Source: Neodontobutis hainanensis (taxonomy: Eukaryota > Chordata > Actinopteri > Gobiiformes > Odontobutidae). From it: a stretch of DNA of 64,000 bases. The notes beneath the pieces were generated by a model. The model made no database searches and was not told the origin of the DNA. It was given only the letters and a program-made list of their open reading frames with translations. Positions 1 to 12,700 of this stretch are shown here, piece by piece (the stretch's first letter is position 1; the number at the start of each line of letters is the position of its first letter). A program made the translations under genes and the position numbers. The stretch is from positions 521,001-585,000 of the forward strand of contig JALDNG010000078.1 of the NCBI GenBank assembly GCA_024349245.1, given 5' to 3'.

Positions 1-3000
1 TTTCTAATGCCACAAGATAATTTTAAAGTTATATGTTTTGCAGGATCCATGGAGTAATTGATTCCACTTCTATCTCCGCTCGCCTGTGTCCCAGTTATTT
101 AGATAAATATTTAAAGACGGCTAAAAAGCTAACCCTTTAACACAAAGTCTTGACCAAACTGGACAAAATTAATAAACTTGAGCTTTCAATTTTAATGACT
201 AAATTTCTTTTGAGTGTTTTTCCAAGTGCCTAAAAGACGTCACTAGTCTTCTTCTCAAAAGTTATTGGCTATGTTGGCCATACTGTGTGTATTTGTATAC
301 TCGTAATTTTCAATACAGTCATGCTGCAGGAAAAAGATGGAAGGGTCCTACCGCTTAGGTCAAGGCGGATTGCAAAACTGATCTCCATCCATAAAAAAAG
401 TACTTTAAAGGAGGCTTATGTAAACATTTATTTACCTCCTCCTCTTTTAAACTTCTTTTTTTTTTTTTTGCTTCAAGAGTGATGATAACCAAAGATCGCC
501 AAGGCTGCTGCGTGTATCTTGTGTAAGCGACTCCAAGGCTAAAACCAGTGCATATTGAACAGGCCGTTTCCTTGTCCTCTCTACTCGTTCTGTTTCGCTC
601 GCAGCGGGTGAACATCCCTGCTCTGATTCTGATTGTCGTTAAGTGTTCCGGCCGATTGGCGCTCATGTGTGGGTTTGTTAAACAGACCTCGGCAGCGGTC
701 GGGTTTATCCTTGGACAGGCCTGCATCACCGCTGTATTTACTTTTCAGATGGAGCCACAGGTGAAGTGGTGCAATTTAAAGTAAGTAGTCACCTGGGGAG
801 TTCTTGAAACAGCCTTGACTCCTGTGCTTAGATTGTCCCGTGTAAAAGCAAACACCGCCCGTTTCCAGTGAGCTTAAGGTTATTTGCAGATACTGTTTGG
901 CCTGGGTCTGATCCAGAGGTGTCTCCACTGATCGAAATCTTCTTCTTCCCTCCTTCACTCTCCTCTCTCCACAGGTCCCAGCTCGAACCGTTGTCCCAAC
1001 ACTCCAAGTTAGTCTGCTGTTTTGCCTACTGTGTATTCCCCACACATGCTGTCTTCCTTTCTCTCACTCGCTCTTGATTCCATTCTCCCATTGCAGTACC
1101 TGACAGACATCACCAGCTCATTGGCTTCTAGCACTCTAAGGATGCTTATGTGGGCAACCTAAAGTACCTACGTTTGCTGCAAAAGCATAGGGTCTAGTGG
1201 GATTTATAGATGGCTGAGAAGCACAGACAGTTGCCTTTGCTGTACATTAGCCCAGTGTCCCAATTCATTAAGGTTGTACACTTGCTATTTTCTTTGCATT
1301 TACTCTGTTTCAATTAACACAGAGTGCGCAACAAAGTTCAAAAAAGAAAAATAACAAAACACTTATAAATGCTTATTGTTTTACCTATAGCAAAGAACAT
1401 ACAGTTGCAGTATCAGTACCGCAAAAACCTCGACAACACATGCATTTTAATCAGATCTCACACTGTTCCCATTTAGTATGTAATGCATTTTAGGAAGTGC
1501 ACTTTGAGCATGCCATTTGTGAAATAGCACAAGGCTTTAGTGTCCATTTACCCAAAAACATGGCCATGAAAAGACCTGGCTAAGCACGTACAAACAAATA
1601 CACACTGATGTTAATGCCTTTATAGGAAGTCCCCCTGTGTGTATTTATTAGTGTAATTGGTCAGGTCTAATTTTGTGCAATGGCCATAGTAACCAGCCAT
1701 TAGCCATTAACATTTCTGCAATAATGAGCTTGCAGCACAAGCTCATCTGAAAGCATGACCCATGACCTCAGAGACATGCTTAGCCAAAGGCAATGATCTG
1801 AGTTTGTACATACCTTTTTAATGCATTCTTCTAATCTCAATGTGAGGTTGTATTTAAGGTTAATGATGCCCTGTGTGTTGGAGCGCCTTCATGCGTCACA
1901 TACAGTTAACTTTGAACACATAAGTTCCCGGCAATCCTTTTAAGCACAGAGCTTTGCCAAGTTCAGAGGCACAGGGGGAATTTGTGTCGGTAGATTAGCA
2001 ATAAATCATCCAATAACCGACGATGAGAAATCTAGGCAGCAGCATAGCATGGGGGTTGTTTGAAATGAATCCAGCCCAAACTGCTCCAGGCTGGGCCGAA
2101 AGATAGTCTATTGTAAGTAAAGGGATTTTCAAAGAAATGCTTTTTGGCTGGTGACCAGTCAGTTTTTCCCCCCTCTCTAGGAAGTGACAGTGTGACTAAT
2201 TCAGAGTGACTGGTGGGTTCTTGTACTGATCCCACCTCTGCCATGGAGTCACCGGGATGTCTGCCTCCGGAAGCATGCCCCGTGTCACTCATGTGAATCA
2301 CAGCCTAGCCCACCTGTGTCCCCTCACTTCAACCTCGTTTCCACCAAGGGTTACAGTGCGGTTCAGTTCAATACGGCATGGTTTTGGTTAGCCAAAATCT
2401 GATGTGGCTTGTATTTTCACAGCTGATTGTGTAGGATGTGTGCTGCTACGTAAATACTGACATCATACCATTTTTATATAATTTAAAGCAAGCTTGAAAT
2501 AAATGTGTGTTGTCATTAGGTTAAAAATCAAATGCTTTTCACAAGTGAGGACTCATTCTTGACCGATCAATGCGCTGGAGTGTTTTAGCTTTACCTAAGG
2601 TCCAGCTATGGTATGGTTCCCCAATGGCTCAGTGGGTCTGTTAACTCCAGGAGCCTCGTTTATAAAGCTTGCTTACGTTCAAAAAAATGTGCTTAAGCTA
2701 CCTTCCATGCAAAAGATGGGATCTATAAAAGTCCAACTAGATGTTGAACTGTGCGTAGACCCAGGCATAAGCACATTCTGGAGACTTGTTCCTGAAGCCG
2801 TGCACTCAGCCATCAGTGGCTCTGGTTCTGCGTCATGGTCCTGTTGTGGAGCGCAGTGTAAAGTGAAGCAGCGCTGATCCTGATGAACCAGAGGCTGCAT
2901 TTATGAAATAACTAGTGGACATTATCCTGAGCAGCTTCTACAAACACTACACTCAGGGCTGTTTCGTTTTTAAGAAGCGCTGTATAAAACTGCGACTCAC

Positions 3001-3622
3001 TACAACCCTAACACCCCCGCCCACCACCCCCCATCACAGGGTTGTCATGAGGCAGATTTACATCCGCACATTTCTGCTCCAGGTGTGGGATTCATAGCAG
3101 AAATTGCGTACAGTTGAGCGTACGTATGGTTTTATCAATCAGGATTTTTTGTTCACTAGGCATATGCACTAGTTTAGAAGAGATCCTATGCAACCTTTTA
3201 TAAATGAGGCCCCAGGTCATTACCCCTCTCTCTTAAAACCCCGTTTCCTGTCTCTGTTTAATAAAACCCAAAAACTATGTTAAAAAAGGAAAATTGTGTT
3301 TATATTGCTACCCTTCATGAAGATTGTTCCAAAGAAAATGCAATTGTAATGTACCGTACTGAACTGGACTTGGTGGAAACTGGGCTTTAGCATGATGATG
3401 TTCACAAACTTCACCGGCCTTTTCAATTTGTGCTGTTTTTGCTCACCTATATCATGCGTTGTTGAACAAAGTGTCCTGTCCTCACTGTTCCACAGCCACC
3501 TCATGATCCCACTGGCAGCCTCACTCACTCTGTGGTCCAAACAGTGTTTGTGTCTGTCCATGTGACCCGCTCACGTCACAACAGCACCTGCTAATCATTT
3601 TTCTCTCATCTTCCTCTGTCAG
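1..3622 (+). other. ptprf intron (5' end outside window)
   Basis: No exon of the expected LAR juxtamembrane sequence is present, so the stretch is read as intron. It holds a MITE-like inverted-repeat element at 2652-3211. Otherwise it is AT-rich unique sequence with short T runs (for example 452-470). Confidence 0.7.
2652..3211. mobile_element. MITE-like element with terminal inverted repeats
   Basis: The left end reads AGCCTCGTTTATAAAGCTTG and the right end, reverse complemented, GGCCTCATTTATAAAAGGTT; 14 of the first 16 positions agree. CCAGG flanks both ends (2647-2651 and 3212-3216) and may be a 5-bp target duplication. There is no transposase reading frame inside, so it is a non-autonomous element. 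The superfamily cannot be told from the ends alone. Confidence 0.6.
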
Positions 3623-3720
3623 GAATGAGAGAACATCCACCAATCCCAGTCTTGGACCTGGCTGACCACATCGAGCGTCTGAAAGCAAACGACAGCCTCC
3701 GATTCTCTCAGGAGTATGAG
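3623..3720 (+). CDS. ptprf: ptprf exon: juxtamembrane segment and start of D1 (fragment residues 1-33)
   Basis: The exon opens with two bases of a split Gly codon after a polypyrimidine tract and CAG, and ends GAG before gtgagt. It encodes MREHPPIPVLDLADHIERL and on to FSQEYE, the helix-turn-helix wedge region at the front of LAR-family D1. The final frame is phase 0. The preceding exon (the segment that ends in NYQTP in other vertebrates) was not found in 1-3622, so it lies upstream of the window. Confidence 0.92.
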
Positions 3721-6700
3721 GTGAGTGCAGTCGCTCGCATGTTTCAATGTTGAGTTGGCGCATACTTATTTTATCTAACCTGTTTTCTTTGACACTCAGT
3801 TATAATGACAGTGCATTGAGATGACTCATTGGTGGGAGTCAGTTTTATATAAATGTAGTTAAATTTCAGTCATTAAAGATTGACACGCCTGCTGGAAATG
3901 GAAAGCACTGTCACCTTTATTTCTGTAATGCAGACGGAAGTGACTCTTTTTTGTAGCCCCTTAAACATTTACCAAAGTCGTTGCAGAAAAACAAGCGGAG
4001 AGCATTTGCAGGAAAGTCTCATCAACCAGTGACAACAAACCTAATTTACAAACAACACGGGAACAGAACTTAAAAAAGCAAGCTCAAGGGACCAAAAGAA
4101 ACAAAGCACAAAGGCACCATCTTCAATAGGTATAACAATTTAGGAAGCACCTTCATCTCAACCAGAGGCACTCCTTTCAGCAAGACAGAGGAAGTGGGGT
4201 CCGTCCCACCAGGTCCGCCCTCTATATCGTCTGAGAGGTGTAAAATTAGTCTTAAACATCTGCGTAAACAGGGTCTGAATGCCAAGATAGACAAAACCCG
4301 ACATGGAACAAATCTTCCATATTTATCTTTAATGCAAGCCTTTAATTTAAACGGAAGAGTCTTATTCAGCCCCCCAACTGACTGGCCATTGACCAGGGTG
4401 AACCCCACCTCATGCCCAAAGCTGCTGGCTACGTTCTCTCTCTTAAGCTGTTTGACTTTACCCCTCACATTCCAGGAACTAAATTTACCTTGTTAAATTA
4501 CATGACGGATTTGTTATGATCCCCGTGTGGAGTCAACACACAATTATGAATCTCTTATGTGTCTATCTACAATCTTCGTGCAGACTGAACAATGTTTGGG
4601 CACTGATTAAATAATGATAGATGGAGTCAATGGTTGAAAAAATGATGCGAGTTAGTCACAGAGAGCAGTAGGCCTACTTGGCAACTGTTGATATAGACAT
4701 TTCAAGTTGTTTCAATCCCAATAGTTATATTCCCATAGCTGACAAATGTAAAAAGTTATAAGGTATAACTTGTTTCCCAAAAAGTCTTTTTATCACTTCT
4801 TTATTTTTAACTCATTACAGTTCTCATCTCAGAATTGAACTTTGATGTTTATTCCCATTTCATTCTGTATGCATGTATTCTAATGGCTCCTTCATGACAT
4901 GATTCCATCACTTTTACAACTCTATTACCAATCCCACCAGGAAACAACACTTAAAGCGAGACACGAGACACTTTTTCCCAAAACTAGCAGGTGGCGAGTT
5001 GCTTAAGCAATCTGCCAGCGTCTTGATGTTTCCCCCCAGAATGTTATTTTGCTCCTGCTCTTTCCAATGCAACTCTGCAAGGGATTATGTCTTGTCGGTG
5101 TTCTTCTTTACAAAAAAAAAAAAAAAAAAACTGAAAAAAAAAGGCAACCCATTTGCATTTAAAGTGGCAAATAGTGGTTTTGAGGAGCGAGCGAGGCCAG
5201 ATGAAGAGGAGACGAGTTTCCTTGAATACAGAAAGAAAGGAGTTGTCTTTGCGTTATTACTTGTGAGTGTTTGAACGGTCTTGTCTAATAAGCCCTGTTC
5301 GTCGCATTAATGGATTTAGCAGGATTCCACCTCAAAGGCTGTTTTTTTTTTAAGCAAATACTTGTTGGAACACTCTGGTATTTGTTACACAATCTCAGTC
5401 CCTAAACAAACAGAAATAACATATATTTTTTTGGGATCTTCAGACTCCAAAAACTCCATGTGAAGGATGTAATGTACCAATGTATACCAACAAGAAGTAA
5501 TAGAGAAAAAAGTGGAGCAAAAAACATCCTGAGAGAGGCGCCTGGCTCTCTCTCCCCCCATTATGTATTTGAAAACTTAACTTGTTGGTCATTCTGAAAA
5601 GTAATTTGCAATACAATTAAGTTTTTTTTTTCAATATTACACCAGTTAATTTATATAAATTAACTACAAAATATACCAAATTTAACACTCCATTACTATT
5701 AACAATAAACGTGCAATGTGAAACCAATTTTCTCCAGAAGTGCCCGAGATTGTGCGCCTGTAAGGCATTTGTTATAAACTACCTTTCGTCTCTTTGGGGC
5801 TCACTTTTGTAACTTCATTATTTAAAGTAAATAAAAAGGGCTGTGCTGTAATACTATAGGTATAGGCTGAAATAATTGTTACCATTACTGACCAGAAAAG
5901 TTTGGAAACGCAAGCCTCAGTCTCCAATAACTTAATCTGAGTAGTTTTTTTCAAGCTATATTTAACCATCTGAGCATTTAAAAGTAAATTATTTTTTTCT
6001 TTGGAAGAACAGGTGGAAAGAAGGTAAATATGTTAGAACTAAGATATCTTTGGGGCTGTTAATCTGATTCTAAACTCGCTGTGTAGCATGAGGCTTGTAT
6101 AATCAAAGTTGTACATCTTAATAACATATGGTATATAATTTTGTTGCATTTCGGCACTTTAGTGCAAATTAAGCGCTATCCGGAGAGATAATTAGCTCTT
6201 TTCTAAACGTCTGCACTCAATTAAGTGTTTTTTTTTTTTTTTTTGCTGGTTGCTCAGTGCCGTCCACACACATAGCTGTCCTTGCCTGTTGAGTTATGGT
6301 AACATATCAAGCCAGAAATGTGGCTTGTATGGCTGCAGGCACTACGCCCGGCGCCTTTCTCTCTTTGCACCAGTCGTTCAGAGCCAGGGAAGACCCCCCT
6401 CCTCGGCCCGGCAGATGGTCGCCCATCCCGCTGCCAGCTGAGACGCTATGGCAGAGCTCACGATGCTTTGTCACAGTCACGTTCGGCGGCTGCTCCTGTT
6501 GTGTCTTACCCCAAAGGCACACCATTTGCACAGGCTTCTCCACTTCCTCCTCAGCAGTAGGCAATATCTGTACTCGAGTAGAAGTAACAATTCTTTAATT
6601 ACTAAAGTAGTGAGTTGATATGAAAGTTAATTAAAAGGTCAGGCAGAAGTGACAATCCACTGTAAAGAAAGAATAAAGGTACTTCTTGAGTCTCTCCGAA

Positions 6701-9700
6701 TGAATCAATCACAATTCTTTAAATCGGACAATACCTGTTCAATGTATGGCTCACAAAGCATCATTGTTTTGTTTAAAATATATGAGAACATCACAAACAG
6801 AAAATGCTTTTACAGATAAAGGAGGAGAAATGGCTAAAAACAATACAATTCTACACTTTCCTCAACAGCACACAATTTACTTTTTTAGGAAATGTAATCA
6901 TGAAGTGCATTCGGAAAAGTACCTTCAACAAAGTAAATGTAACTGGTTTCCTGTCCTGATATTTATTAGTCGTCCTGACATTTCTTCACCGCCGACACTG
7001 GTTCGCACCACACTGAGCAATAAGCATGCTGGGTAATGAGCAGTATTTGTCAATCAGGCACGCCTTTGCTCCCCCTGACAGTCTTTTTATCGCAGGCAGC
7101 AATATCACACCGCAGTCATCATAGGTCTATCATTATGCTCATTTGTAAACCCTTCCAGTGTGTCAGCCAGAGCACATTGGATGCTCGCTGCGCACCTCTT
7201 CTCACCATCACTACCCAACTTATTTACTGGTTGTCATCAGTCTTGTGCAGATGCTGTGTTCTCCGAGCTCTTGATGGCTCTGACCTGTTTTGACTGCAAA
7301 TGAAATTGGCGTCTTCGTACTAGCATGCATGGACACAGGAAATGGCCATCAGCTACAAAACATGCAGACCAACACATTTCTCACCCATCAGTTTAGCATC
7401 ATTTAAAAGAAATTGTGTTTAGATCAACATACTGAATGAGCCATAGTTTATTTTAAAGGTGAGGCGTATAGTTTTTGTTTGGTGACATCTGGTGGTTAAA
7501 ATGCCATTGAACAGCTATGGTAGCCCTGCAGGGACATGCTGCTGTTTTATAAATGCTACTGTATTTTACACAACGTGTCTTTCATGTTATATTACTAGTC
7601 TCGGTGTTATCCAAGTTGATTAATCGTTTGTACCACATAATTGAGAACAAGTTATATGCCATGGGTCAAAGGCCAAACCTCCTAAAACACACAATTGATT
7701 CCCTTTTGATTACATTTGTCCCATTTGACACAACATGGCCCCTTCTAATTAAATGACTCCTTGAGCTGGGTTAAGTAAGTGAAAGAATTTCCAAGGTGTC
7801 TTTGTGACTCCTGCTGGATTATCGAGGGGAAAAGGTCTGGGGAATTAGTGGACAAGGTTCCGGTGTGAGCCGAGTAGGGATCGATGCCGAATAACAAGAG
7901 ACTCTGTGACATTATCGAGCCGGGGGGATGGGAGGCCGTCACATATCTCTGCGGATCAATACATATGCAGTCTGCTGTCGTCTTAGGCCTGGAGACAAAT
8001 GTCGTAGGAGGGACAAAACGGGGAGAGGCTGACACCAAAATATTAAAGACGGGAAAGGAAAAAAATAGTTCTGGCAAACAATCAGGCATGTGACTTCTGA
8101 GAACACGGTAACGCAATATGGCGGTTATTTTGAATCGTAAAATAAAGAAAGTTAAAACCTAAATTTTTCTGCCAAAAGATATGGATTAGACTTAAAAATG
8201 TGTCGCTCTGTGCCTTCGTTTGGCTGCAGTTACTGACCCGTTTGATTTCGAGCAGATCTCGGAGTGAAAGCAGCCACATGATGTCACATTTTAGCCTTTG
8301 TTAAATTCAAAACTAGGACTTTGAAAGTGCTCACTACTCGACTGGTATTCAGCTGTTTGATCGGTGACAGCGCTTGGTTCAGAACATTCTGTCCCTTAGC
8401 TTTTGGTCCTACTCTCTTACTTTATCCAGGTACCACTTCTGAACTCTTTGTGAGCTTGTCGCTTCTATTCATTACCCTTTTTTTTTTTTTTTTGTGGCTG
8501 TGATTTTTTACTATTGCCTTCTCTTCTTTTTCCTGCTCTGTCCTTTCTCTCAGTCCATTGATCCGGGCCAGCAGTTTACCTGGGAGAACTCCAACATGGA
8601 AGTCAACAAGCCAAAAAACCGCTACGCAAACGTCATCGCCTACGACCACTCCAGAGTGGTGCTCACCTCTGTCGATGGTAAGTGCTCTTTTAAACACTTA
8701 ACCCCTCATGTATTGCCACAAACATGTCTGCCATCGATTGAGACCTTCTTCAGTTGGACGAGGATATTTAACTGCGGGAACACATTCAGCTGAACAAACA
8801 ACTTTTTCAAGTATGAGCTGCAGCACATTTCAAAGGCTATTTTCCACAGCTTATGGAACAAGCTTGAAGGTGGCTGATGGTTGTAAACTAAGATCCTTTT
8901 TATGATATTGTTTGGAATTAGTCTCAATCAGTGTTTTGAACTATTTAGTAATGAGACAGCAAAAAGACAAGCCACTGTCATTAGACTTAAAAGTCATGTT
9001 TATAACATGAAGCATACAATGTCTTTACGTAATGGGACAAAAGCAATAAAAGACGTAGAATCTTAAAAACATATGTTTAAATGACATAAATCTGCACAAA
9101 TATGCCGTATTGTAGACACACTGTTGGAGACAGCCCCAGGGATGTTTTAGTCTGTCAACTAACCGTTCTGCTGTGACTCGATGAGTTAAACATTCAAGAT
9201 TACTGATGAAAAGTAGAATAGCATATTACATGGTTTCTAGCTCATGTTTCAGAGACATTTACGTAAATGACATTGCTATAGATCTGTCTAAATATTTTTG
9301 GAAAATGTCTTCAGATAAAAAAAGTGAGTGGACTAGATTTTTGCCAACAGCATTGGCTTTATCTGTAATAGTTTACTGTTTGGCCAAAATGCATTAGAAT
9401 CCAGTTACAGCTGAAAGATGTCTAGATCAAGTTCTACTCCTAAAAACATTCTTATTCACCAAGGACGTTTCTGGAGCAGCATATAAAGACGTATTCTGGA
9501 CCCAAACATAAAATTGTAGCTTTGTTGTTATACCAACCTTCTTTGAACAAAGCCTCCTCTGTTTCAGCTGTTCCAGGCAGTGACTACATCAATGCCAACT
9601 ACATCGATGGCTACAGGAAGCAGAACGCCTACATTGCCACTCAGGGCCCTCTGCCTGAGACGCTGAGCGACTTCTGGAGGATGGTTTGGGAGCAGAGGTC

Positions 9701-12700
9701 CAACACGATTGTCATGATGACCAGGCTGGAGGAGAAGTCACGGGTAAAAGACCAGTACAATTCACAGCTTGAACAGCTGCTATAATTAACTTCATGCCTG
9801 AACAGTTAATTTTTAATGATGTGTTAGTTTATTGACTTCTGCAAAATTAAAATGCATTCATTATATAACATTAATTATAAACAGCACAGATACACAATTA
9901 CTCTAAATTATTTCAAACTAACTAATGAATAGCAAATGGTGAATAGAATGTGAACATGTTTCTGTAACATGTCAGAAACAACTCTTTTCAGTGCATAGGA
10001 ACTGCTATGGACCGAGATCTTTTATGTGCTCACTAATGCCTGCAATGTGATCCCACAGTAAATCAGGACTATAACTTCACAAAGACTATTTAAAAAGACA
10101 TTAGTTCACTGTTTGTGTGTTTGTATGACTGTACTGTCCTGTCTTGGAATTTGTGATGTGTAGCTTGTCTTCATGTTCTGCAGAGCAGGAACCTGCTGAA
10201 AAACAGTTTTATTCTGAGTCGGTCTCGATTGTGTTTAATCTTTTCCTGCCTAAAAAAATAGAAATAAATAAATAGAGTAGCCAGCAGGGGGCTCTACTGA
10301 GGGAGCACAACAAATCACTGTATTGTAAAAGAAACAGCCATAAAAGTTGACTATTCAGACAGTTTTGTGGGAGCTGAATTTTGGCAAAAGGAGTTCCTGA
10401 CACATACATGTATATATTTATGTATCCTGACACTGGAGAAGGATCGAAACGACAAACAAAGCCTGAGGTGTGTAGACGGCCGGCCCTACTTTAAAGCAGG
10501 ATTTGTCAGGCTGATCAAAGTCATAAGGACTTCAAAGGATACTTTCTGTGGACAGTATCACTTCATGTTGTTGCCCTTCTTCCAACTCTTCAGCAATTGC
10601 CAAACTTCTGCCTGAATTCTTGTAAAAAATTTTGTGCAGTCAAGTGCACAGCAGCTTTTTACCATTAAGCTCTTTCTGCTGTTTTCTCTCAGATGCACTT
10701 CTTGCTGCTGTATTTTTGTCTCACTGAGCAGAGTGGTTGTGCTGACTGCATACGTGCTCTTAGGCTTTGTCCACACTGGCCGCAGAAGGCACAGATGGAT
10801 CTTGAAGAATGAGATTAAAGTAATTTCTATATACTTGACACCTAATTATTTATGTAATACAAATATAAAGTATATAAGAAATTCTTTTTCTACTGGCCCT
10901 AAATTTAGATGGCTTAAAGAGACTATTCTTACCTTTTTGCCCAAAGTTACTACAATAGCAATAGGCACCAACAAGATAGGGCTATTTATTCCAGCTTGCA
11001 GCTCTTTTTGTCTTTTTATCTTTTTAGCATGTACAAACAAACCAAAGTCTAAATATGATCTTAATAAAAGATTATATTCGGACCACTTTTTCCTGGACTG
11101 TGAAGGTAACCTTAGTTATAAACCTAAATATGAAGTTGGTTAAGCTAAAGTTGCTGCATTAATGCGTGTTTTGTGTTTTATTATTAAGCTTCCACTCAGA
11201 GTTCAGTGTTTATTTTTGCTCCATCAGTATAAGGTTTCTCAGACTCTCATTTGTGTTGGCGTTCTCCGAATATGGCTCTTAAAAGTCACAGCACAACAAT
11301 AAAAGCTCTGAAGTCAGAGTTAAGAGGATTGTCACCCAGCAACATCCCCTTGCTCCTAAAAATAAGTTCAAACTCATAAAAAAAAAAGAAAAAACGATCT
11401 CATGGGCAAGAATCACAAATTGGATTATTTTATTTAATTACCTTCACAAAGTTTTGCTGGTAGATTCTTCAATCAGCATGGAGCTCTGCCAGTATATGGT
11501 GCTTTATTAGTGCAGACAGCGCCCTAATGAAACAATGTCCCCAGACTAGGAACTGGAAGATACAGAGAGTCTAAATGAAAGAGTTCATTTCCAAAACTCC
11601 AGGCATTGATTTTTATTTAAAAAGATTTTATCAAGGGAAAATCATTATCAAGTTTATCATTGAGAATCTACAGAGACGTAGTGAAAAAAACATTTATTAT
11701 TTAAACAACTAAAGCCTTATTGACTTATTTGACATATTTGAAATTGCCACTTGCCATTGATGCAGTAAATAATTCCAGACATCTCTAGGCTTTAGTTGAG
11801 GAACAGCACTTACTCAGTATGTCTTTTCTCAGCGCCTACAAAAGGACAAAGGTATCTTATGTAGAAGTGAGGGCTTGCTCCTTAAAGGTCGGCTGCTTTT
11901 AACTCGAGCACATACTGTTCTAACGTCTGTAATGGTTGACACAAATGGACAGAAAGCCACAGGAGCTCGCTCATTCCCATTGCTTTTAGTTTAAACAGCA
12001 CCTCACTTAATGGCAAATTGAGAAGAAGAAATGCAAAAACATTCTCTAAGGGGATTATTGAAATAAAATCACTTGATCGACATCATGTTATCTTAAAATA
12101 CACATTTATGATAGTGTTTTTAAAGGCAAAATATATAGACTTTACAGGTAAATCTTTGTAAAAGTCAGCTTTTTTTTCTTGGTTTATGAATAAACTCCTC
12201 TCATCACATTTTCTTCTTTTAATTTCAGTCCAACTCAAGAAACCACACAGACTCACATTTACATTTAATAATGCCAGAGGGTGTCGGTTCACATTCAGGG
12301 AACTGTCACAATTTTGATTAATTTCTTTTATTTTGTCTACAACATAAACACATGGATGTTTTGTCGCTTTCTTCTTCACAATCGCTCCTAGACAGACACA
12401 TATGGCGAGTGAGTCAACCTCCCACCACCTCGCCAGTCTGCTGTCGCCTGCCAAAGCCAGAAATATGATGAGATCCAGCAGCAGCCTTCACTAGCTTTAG
12501 CATTAGCCATTAGTAAAACCCTTAAAGGTCAGGATTTGAAATGAGACCAGAGGCATTAGTCTCTTTGTGTGCTTCCAGATTAGAGAGGTCTGCGTTTTCT
12601 GCGAAAGGCCAGGTGACGAGATGTGAGGGCCACGGTTCAAAGCAGCAGCAGATGACAGCCTCTGAATGTGTTTGTGACAGAGAACATAGTCACTAACCTC

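Noticed and set aside
355..729. 124-residue minus-strand frame in the first ptprf intron.
   Set aside because: It contains a lysine run from a poly-T tract and no domain; it fits chance in intron sequence.
749..780. A possible 32-bp ptprf mini-exon between tttcag and gtaagt (GATGEVVQFK).
   Set aside because: Its length is not divisible by three and would break the frame before the exon at 3623. It does not match the LAR juxtamembrane sequence.
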